Under the pieces are notes generated by a model that worked only from the letters and a program-made list of their open reading frames with translations, had not been told where the DNA came from and did not search any database. The translations under genes were made by a program, and so were the position numbers. This document shows, piece by piece, positions 58,065-64,000 of a DNA stretch of 64,000 nt. Origin of the DNA: Aurantiochytrium sp. KH105 (lineage: Eukaryota > Sar > Bigyra > Thraustochytrida > Thraustochytriidae); NCBI GenBank assembly GCA_003116975.1, contig BGKB01000165.1:62001-126000 (forward strand), in the 5' to 3' direction. Position 1 is the stretch's first letter; every line of letters starts with the position of its first letter.

Positions 58065-59543
58065 ATGGCTGAGCAGCGTCAGTGCGACAACTTCATCGGT
58101 GGGGTCTTCGTGGCACCCGCTGGCGGCGAGTATATGGATGTAACGAGCCCGGCTGATGGCAGTGTCTGTGCCAAAGTGGCTGTGAGCGGCACCGCCGACG
58201 TGGACGCTGCTGTGACGGCGGCGAAGAAGGCTCTCCCGCAATGGAAGGGACTCACCATCAAGAGCCGCGCAGCGTGCATGTTCAAGCTGCACCACCTCGT
58301 GCAGGAGCACGCGCTTGAGCTCGCAACCCTGTGCACACTTGAAAATGGCAAGACGATTGCAGAATCGTTGGCCGAGGTGGCCAAGGGTAACGAAACAATT
58401 GAGTGGGCGTGTTCGCTGCCACAGCTTGCGCAAGGCAATATTTTGCAGGTCTCGCGTGGCGTCATGTGCCACGATGAGAACGAGCCGCTCGGTGTGGTGG
58501 GCTGCATCGTACCCTTCAACTTTCCCTTCATGGTACCGTGCTGGACGACGCCCATCGCTCTGACCATGGGCAATGCCGTGGTACTCAAAACCTCGGAAAA
58601 GGCGCCAATGGCAATGACGCGTTTCGCAGAGCTCGTTAAAGAGGCGGGTGTCCCGGATGGCGTCTTCTCGATCGTGCATGGCACCGTTGATGCTGTCAAC
58701 GCCGTCTGCGACCACGAGGACATTTGCGCCGTGAGCTTTGTGGGCTCCAGCCGCGTTGCGCGCATCGTACACCAGCGGTGTAGTGCGCTCGGGAAACGCG
58801 TCCTAGCGCTGGGCGGCGCGAAAAACCATTTGGTTGCCCTGCCAGACTGCGATGTGGCCATGACGGCCGCGGACATTGTGTCCTCCTTTTGCGGCTGCGC
58901 CGGTCAACGCTGCATGGCGGCATCCGTTCTTCTTACAGTCACGGCGCAGCCCGGTCTCCTTGACGAGGTTGTGGCCAAGGCCTCGGAGCTCACGGCCGGC
59001 CAGGGTGCCGGGAACCTGGGCCCTGTCATTGACGAGGCTTCCCAGAAGCGCATCCTTTCGTACATTGAGGAAGCCGAGGCGGGTGGCGCCAAAATTCTCC
59101 TTGATGGCCGTTCCTGGCAGTCTGCGCAGCCCAAGGGGACCTGGCTCGGACCTACGGTGATTCTGCACACGAAGAAGACGGACCGCGCTCTGCAGGACGA
59201 GATTTTTGGCCCCGTGCTTTCGGTGCTCGAGGTCCCAGATCGCGAGACGGCAATCGCCATTGAGAATGCCCACCCGGCTGGTAACGCCGCCTCTGTGTAC
59301 ACTAATTCGGGCGCTGCTGCTGACTGGTTTTCGCACCATTTTCGAGCCTCGCAAATCGGCGTCAACGTCGGCGTTGCTGTGCCTCGAGAGCCCTTTTCCT
59401 TTGGAGGCATGTACGGCACCATTTCCAAGTTTGGTGAACACGACATCACCGGGACTGGCGCGATGAACTTTTTTTCGCAAAAGCGCAAGATCACCACCAA
59501 GTGGTCCAAGTTTGACATGGGCGATGCTGCTCAGTTCAAGTGA
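58065..59543 (+). CDS. Methylmalonate-semialdehyde-type aldehyde dehydrogenase
   Basis: A 492-aa class of NAD-dependent aldehyde dehydrogenase. FIGGVFVAP at the start is followed by NAD-fold blocks GVVGCIVPFNFPFMVPCW and ENGKTIAESLAEVAKGNETI, and the cofactor loop FVGSSRVARIV. The nucleophile is C283 in AGQRCMAAS. These strings fit the methylmalonate-semialdehyde subfamily (MMSDH), which in valine and pyrimidine breakdown converts the semialdehyde to an acyl-CoA using CoA. A general ALDH glutamate motif (ELGGK) is replaced by LALGGAKNHLV, also MMSDH-like. No mitochondrial presequence is obvious: it begins MAEQRQCDN. Cytosolic location is therefore inferred. About 500 aa is the family length. 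No break is seen. Confidence 0.92.
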   Translation: MAEQRQCDNFIGGVFVAPAGGEYMDVTSPADGSVCAKVAVSGTADVDAAVTAAKKALPQWKGLTIKSRAACMFKLHHLVQEHALELATLCTLENGKTIAESLAEVAKGNETIEWACSLPQLAQGNILQVSRGVMCHDENEPLGVVGCIVPFNFPFMVPCWTTPIALTMGNAVVLKTSEKAPMAMTRFAELVKEAGVPDGVFSIVHGTVDAVNAVCDHEDICAVSFVGSSRVARIVHQRCSALGKRVLALGGAKNHLVALPDCDVAMTAADIVSSFCGCAGQRCMAASVLLTVTAQPGLLDEVVAKASELTAGQGAGNLGPVIDEASQKRILSYIEEAEAGGAKILLDGRSWQSAQPKGTWLGPTVILHTKKTDRALQDEIFGPVLSVLEVPDRETAIAIENAHPAGNAASVYTNSGAAADWFSHHFRASQIGVNVGVAVPREPFSFGGMYGTISKFGEHDITGTGAMNFFSQKRKITTKWSKFDMGDAAQFK

Positions 59544-59966
59544 TTGTCAGCGCTGTCTCATTCTCTTTACATCTTGCTGGACACCCCTTGAGGGGCCGAA
59601 GCAGCCGTCTCGCAGGCGAGGCTCCGTGTGGCGTCAACATTCCGTTTCTTCTTTCTCTCTACATCCTTTTTTACGTTATAAAATGATAGAGTTGCTATGG
59701 TAGTTAGAGAAGATCGTTTCGCTGAAGTCAGCGAGCCCTCTGTTGGGTCGGCGTCTCGCGATTGTTTTCAGGAGAACACAAACGTTCTTGTATTGTACAC
59801 ATAGGTTCATTGCCCAAACTTTCTATCCGGCACGAGGGTCGCGATGCCAGTGATGGTTTGGCCATTTCGGATAGTCACAGACGGGGCATTCTACGTGCTA
59901 ATTATCAGAGAAAAAAAAAATTGTCCTGCAAGGGCTCATGAGCACAACAAAGGGTCATCGTGGATC
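59544..59966. other. Convergent 3' spacer
   Basis: 423 bp between the ALDH and polyQ-protein stops, including an A-run near 59910-59918. An open frame at 59844-60368 (+) lies mostly antisense to the polyQ gene and is rejected. Confidence 0.5.
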
Positions 59967-60265
59967 TTACCCAAGTCCTCCCTCCCGCCTGTCGCGCATA
60001 GGGCGAGGGCGTTTTGCTCGATGATGCTGGTGAGCTTCTTCATGAACGAGTTGTTCGCTCTCCTGTCCCCGTTGCGTGACGGTATGGCGGCTCTGTGGTG
60101 GTGCAACAGCCCTCGCATCGCCTGCGTCTGCGAGACCGGATTCTTGAGAACGAGGCACTGTCGAGCCCGGATCAACATCGCCTCGCATGTCGATGTTGTT
60201 GCTCGATGCCCACGCTGCGCTGGCGGAGCTTACCCCAGGTTCGGACTGAACAGAGTCATAGGATC

Positions 60266-60362
<97 letters not shown>

Positions 60363-61207
60363 GCGTGAGGCACCACCTGCTGGTAGCTGCCGTTTTCGCG
60401 CCTTATAAGCATACTGGCGCTTCCACTTTTCTGCCATGAGTTCCTTGAGTTGCAATTCCTCATCTTCGATCTGCTTTGCAAAGAGATCAAACTCAGTACG
60501 GCTCTCCAAGGACCTGAACTTTTCAAATGCAAAGGTGAGCACAGTGTTGAGAAATCGGGCTTCTGGGCCAAAAGTGTCAACGCCCATGGCCTCGCGAAAT
60601 GCTCTGCTTTTGAGAATGTTCCGGTTCTTGACAGACAGCTTCAGCTTGGTGCGCCCCTGCACAAGCGGACTTGGTCGCGTCTCCACATCGTCGCCTCCGC
60701 TGCCGCCCACATCGCCGGGCGCGTGTTGGCCAATATCAGCCCCACTTGCGTCTGTCACCTTGTGTCCATTTCCCAGTGTTGCGTTCGCTCCCGTAGCTGT
60801 CTCCATTTGCACGGGGCCATCTGAGACTACAAGAGGCGGCCCGCCAGGGTCCTCGGCGTGATCCATCGACACTTGCTCCTCTGAGGTTTGCTGGGATCGT
60901 CGCGAAAGATGTCGGTCGACTTGACTATCGTCATGGCTTTCGTGATCGAGGTGGTGACTCGTCACCCCGCGATGTTCGTGAGGATCGAGAGGTTCTGTAT
61001 GCGACGGGTGAAGATGATCATGATCATGATCATGATCATGAGAGTGGTCAAGGTGGAGCTGGTGCTGGTGCTGGTGTTGGTGTTGATCATGCACGCTGTG
61101 ATGGCGGTGGTGATGATGGTGGTCTTCCTCTTGACCTTGCTCTTGCTCTTGTTGTTGTGGTGGTTGTCGTTGTGGTTCTTGCCGCTGTTGCTGCCGCCGC
61201 CGCCGCC

Positions 61208-61238
<31 letters not shown>

Positions 61239-61607
61239 CCCATGTTGTTGCCGCTGCTGATGATCGTGCTCCAATTGCTCCTGCGATTGGTCAGTGTGCG
61301 TGGTGATGAGCGAGGTTCCGAGCTCGACCGCCCGTGCGTGAGCCTCGTCATGGTCGGCGTGCATCTGATGCGAGGTAAGTTCTTCCTCCTCGTGCTGGAC
61401 ATTATCGTGAACCTCTTCGTCCTCATCTTGTGGGATGCCTGGGCTCTCTGGGGCTTGATCAGGATTTTCACCTTCGTGATCGTGCATGTCCTGTGCCCTC
61501 GTGTCATCTTCAGGCTTGTGACTGAGATCAAGGTCTTCGTGCGACGTCCCGCGCTCGAGGTCCCCACCGATGGACGTTGGGCTCGCGTACGCCACATCTG
61601 TCTGCAT
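59967..61607 (-). CDS. PolyQ- and His/Asp-rich protein of unknown function
   Basis: Predicted 546 aa from the ATG at 61607 (MQTDVAYASP); 72 upstream codons are open but Arg-rich. The N-terminal two-thirds is low complexity: Glu/Asp/His runs, a Gln-rich block, then HQHQHQHQ and DHDHDHDH. After a Gly/Asp stretch comes a mixed helical segment (KLKLSVKNRNILKSRAFREA ... LTFAFEKFRSLESRTEFD) that I do not recognise, followed by 31 Gln encoded by uninterrupted CAG (60267-60359 as CTG on the plus strand). The composition suggests a nuclear, possibly transcription-related role; the His/Asp repeats could bind metal. Function not known. Confidence 0.7.
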
Positions 61608-61979
61608 GTTGAACCCAGACGCGCAAGCCTTGGTGACCCGCCGTCTTGTCGCTCGTGCCCTCGCTTCGCGCCGCCCGACCCCGCGCCCGCCGCTGGCGTT
61701 TGATGGCCGTCCACTCTGCGTGCGTGTAATCTGAAGTTTGTCTGGTCGCAAGTCAAGTCGCACGGATTGTTTAATTTTTACAATCGTCGCAATCGTCTGG
61801 CAGTCTGAGATGCACACACACATAGGCCTGGGCCAAGAGGCCTATGCGCACCAAACGTTTTCTTTCGTGGTTCGCAAACAACACTTGTGAACCTGAGACT
61901 GATGAAAGGCGAAAATCTTTCTTTTCATGCCATAGGCCTACTTGTAGTGGCTCAGCATGAAGTTGTATACACGTACGTG
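61608..61979. promoter_or_regulatory. 5' region of the polyQ gene with a perfect hairpin
   Basis: CATAGGCCT (61821-61829) and AGGCCTATG (61838-61846) form a 9-bp perfect stem with an 8-base loop. A third CATAGGCCT is at 61931-61939. It lies 215-330 bases upstream of the polyQ start and beside the 3' end of the next gene. A regulatory or 3'-end role is possible. Confidence 0.45.
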
Positions 61980-64000
61980 TCAGTGGCCTCGTGGGGAGTC
62001 CTCAAGTTGAAGGGCTGCGAGCGAATATCTGAGAAACGCAAGCTGAATGACGCGCGCGGCCGCGTTTCGCTTAAAGTCGTCGTTGTCTGTGGGGTCAAAC
62101 TCCAAAACGTCGGTCGAAGGTAGTGTCGAACGAGATTTGTGCGACGCATTTCGTGTCTTCGCGTCGCCAATGTTGTTGTTCTTGTCGTCGTTCTTTTGTA
62201 AGCTGTGCTTGGCAGTTTGCTTGCGATCATGCATCAGTTCGTTTTCGAAATCGGCCTCGTCTTGCGCGTCGTCATCGTCATCGAACTCAAAATCTTCATC
62301 GTCATACGAGGACGCATCGTCCGCGGACGTAGTCGACGCCGGAGGGCTGTCTGACCTTTCGGAAGTCCAAGATGCCGTTGAGGAAGAAGTAAATTGGCGA
62401 TGAGCGTGAGCATAACGTTGTTGCCGAACGGGACTTGTACCTTCTTCAATGAGCCGCTCAAAAAGCGCACCACCAGAGCTGAGGCTTCGTGACGAGGAAA
62501 GCAGACTCTGCGAGGACCTCGACGAGGCCACGGACTCATTGGTGGCGGGATCAACGTCGTGATCTGTCTGAGGCGCTGCATGACGAGACTGGCCCAGTCT
62601 GCAAGACAATGGAGAAGGCTGCGCGATACGCTCCTGCTGAATCTTGGCGCCATGCTGGATATCCCTGTGATTCTGTCGCTCCCATTGCTGTTCTTTATGT
62701 CGTTGTTGCTCATTGTCAATTTCTTGTACGTGCTGCTGCTGTTGCTGCTGCTCCATCTTCCAAGCAAGCGCGCGTGCAAGAGGATCATTTCGACCTCGAA
62801 GCTGGTCAATGGGCGGAAGCGAAACGTCTTGCGCACTGCTAAGAATATTCAACACTTCATTTGCGTCACGTGCTTTCGCAGCGCGCTCGCGCGGATTGAT
62901 CTTGTGTGGGAGCTTCCTCGAAAGAGAGCGACGCGACGCAGATTTGGCCTTTGTATGGCGACGCGCCCCCGCGTGATTGCCATTCGGGCCAAGAGGAAGC
63001 ACTGACACCGACACGACAGCTCCGGCACCCGCGTGCTTGCGAGCGATGCGTCTACGCAAGGTCTCGGCCTTCTTGCGCATGTCTTCCTTGCGCTCTTCTT
63101 CTTCGCGTAAATGTTGTTCCTCGAGACGCTTCTGCTCCTCTTTTTCTTTGCGCTTTTGCTGAGCGACGCGCTTGAGGCGGGATTGACGCTGTCGCTCATG
63201 CTCGGCAGCAAGCTGGAGTCGGCGCTCTTGCTTTTCCTGCTGCTTGATTGCATCAAGCGCCTTGCGCTGACGTGCTTCGGCTTGCTCAGCGCGTGCGCGA
63301 CGCGCGGCTTGCTTGCGAATCTTTTCAAGTCGTGCTTGGTCACGCTGTTTGAAGGAAGCCATGCGCTTCTTCGCAGCAGCCCGGATCTCGCGCTGCTCGC
63401 GCTCGTTTTCTTCAATAAGAGCCTGCAGGCGCTTGCGTGTCTCCTTGCTAGCCTCGGCGAGACTCGCCTCCGAGGCTGCTGTGGGCGCGCTCTTCACCAA
63501 CGTCGGGGCTGTGGGTTCACAACCTTGTTGTCGTTGAAGGGACGCCCTGCGCGCGGGGACTACTTGGGCGCGATGGGCGACGCTGGTCTGTCGAGCGGCG
63601 TCAATAGTGGGCGCAGCGGACTCCATGGCTACGTCCTTTGTCTGTGTGGGAATGGCTGCGTCTTTTTCGGGTTGCAAGATTGAGGCAGCAACGCCAGCAG
63701 CTGCAGCAGCGGCAGATGCAGCAGCGGCGCGCTCCTCCTGCACGCGGGCCTCGAGAAGAGCCTCGCGTTCTTTTTCCTTTTTGCGCAAGGCTTTGCGCAG
63801 GGCCATCTGTCGCTCCTTTTCAATTCGAAGCATCGAAGCACGACGCTGCTGCGCGATGCGCTCTTGCTCGGCAGCCTTGAGTTTTTCTGCCCTTGCGCGA
63901 GCCTTGCGGCGTTCGCGGCGTTGCTCGGCGACAAGGCCCCCGAAGTCACTCTTTTTCCGTCGCCACGGAAGCAGAATGATGCCGTCCTGGTCCGCCTGCT
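61980..64000 (-). CDS. Long coiled-coil protein with IQ-like motif, 5' end outside the window
   Basis: The frame is open to the window edge; upstream of Met 63833 it reads RRKKSDFGGLVAEQRRERRK, so the gene continues beyond 64000. The first 330 residues shown are a charged coiled coil (KERQMALRKALRKKEKEREA; EEQKRLEEQHLREEEERKED). A Gln/His-rich and Ser-rich disordered part follows, with an acidic run (about 510-535, YDDEDFEFDDDDDAQDEAD counted from Met 63833). The C-terminus ends in NAAARVIQLAFLRYSLAAL, which resembles an IQ calmodulin-binding helix. It is probably a cytoskeletal or scaffold protein; the family is not identified. Confidence 0.7.
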   Translation of the reverse strand, partial: QADQDGIILLPWRRKKSDFGGLVAEQRRERRKARARAEKLKAAEQERIAQQRRASMLRIEKERQMALRKALRKKEKEREALLEARVQEERAAAASAAAAAAGVAASILQPEKDAAIPTQTKDVAMESAAPTIDAARQTSVAHRAQVVPARRASLQRQQGCEPTAPTLVKSAPTAASEASLAEASKETRKRLQALIEENEREQREIRAAAKKRMASFKQRDQARLEKIRKQAARRARAEQAEARQRKALDAIKQQEKQERRLQLAAEHERQRQSRLKRVAQQKRKEKEEQKRLEEQHLREEEERKEDMRKKAETLRRRIARKHAGAGAVVSVSVLPLGPNGNHAGARRHTKAKSASRRSLSRKLPHKINPRERAAKARDANEVLNILSSAQDVSLPPIDQLRGRNDPLARALAWKMEQQQQQQHVQEIDNEQQRHKEQQWERQNHRDIQHGAKIQQERIAQPSPLSCRLGQSRHAAPQTDHDVDPATNESVASSRSSQSLLSSSRSLSSGGALFERLIEEGTSPVRQQRYAHAHRQFTSSSTASWTSERSDSPPASTTSADDASSYDDEDFEFDDDDDAQDEADFENELMHDRKQTAKHSLQKNDDKNNNIGDAKTRNASHKSRSTLPSTDVLEFDPTDNDDFKRNAAARVIQLAFLRYSLAALQLEDSPRGH

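Noticed and set aside
57738-58772. 344-aa minus-strand frame
   Set aside because: It is antisense to the aldehyde dehydrogenase.
1-64000. CRISPR arrays, retroelements or capsid-bearing elements
   Set aside because: No regularly spaced direct repeats with unique spacers were seen, and no reverse transcriptase, integrase, protease or capsid motif was noticed on either strand. The only mobile element I can support is the IS607 copy.

Overview
The window is nuclear DNA of a GC-rich, intron-poor unicellular eukaryote. Its genes include a heat-shock factor, a GCN2-type eIF2-alpha kinase, dynactin p62, a CLEC16A/Ema homologue, a DHHC palmitoyltransferase, a CFAP57 axonemal protein and two Pol III-type tRNA genes. 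Almost every gene is one long uninterrupted reading frame. A flagellar gene, an AP2-domain protein and a TPR protein with a heterokont-style TIR-like domain all point to a stramenopile. A labyrinthulomycete (thraustochytrid) is my best guess; this is inferred from gene content, not from a marker gene.

Layout. 1-3.2 kb: a 63-bp minisatellite, simple repeats and a 25-N assembly gap. 3.2-20 kb: a Ser-rich unknown protein, the HSF, three secreted or surface proteins (choice-of-anchor-I, kelch, vWA), tRNA-Arg(CCG), a thioredoxin-fold protein and a small basic nuclear-looking protein. 20-38.5 kb: Mn-superoxide dismutase, CFAP57, a helical unknown, dynactin p62, a TIR-like/TPR protein and CLEC16A. 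About 38.7-41.2 kb: an IS607-family transposon carrying a serine recombinase (tnpA) and a TnpB/Fanzor-type RNA-guided nuclease. 41.9-49.8 kb: an AP2 protein, then a gene-poor stretch of 6.8 kb filled with simple repeats. 49.8-64 kb: the DHHC enzyme, an eEF1A-type lysine methyltransferase divergent from GCN2, tRNA-Arg(TCT), a methylmalonate-semialdehyde-type dehydrogenase, a polyQ/His-rich protein and a coiled-coil protein that runs off the window end.

The standout is the IS607 element. Both reading frames look intact. The nuclease has the rearranged RuvC-II site typical of eukaryotic Fanzor proteins (the usual Glu is replaced by Pro, with a candidate substitute Glu about 50 residues later) and a basic NLS-like stretch. 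Coding signal in the tnpB frame starts before tnpA ends and before any credible AUG, so how the nuclease is expressed is open.

Other points of interest are two adjacent single-pass surface proteins with oppositely charged tails (Lys-rich and Asp/Glu-rich), a shared 364-bp promoter region for GCN2 and an eEF1A-methyltransferase-like gene, a compact DHHC zinc domain, and an uninterrupted (CAG)31 tract in a coding region. Most other genes are housekeeping. Start codons in the GC-rich 5' regions are often uncertain, and I state the choice for each.
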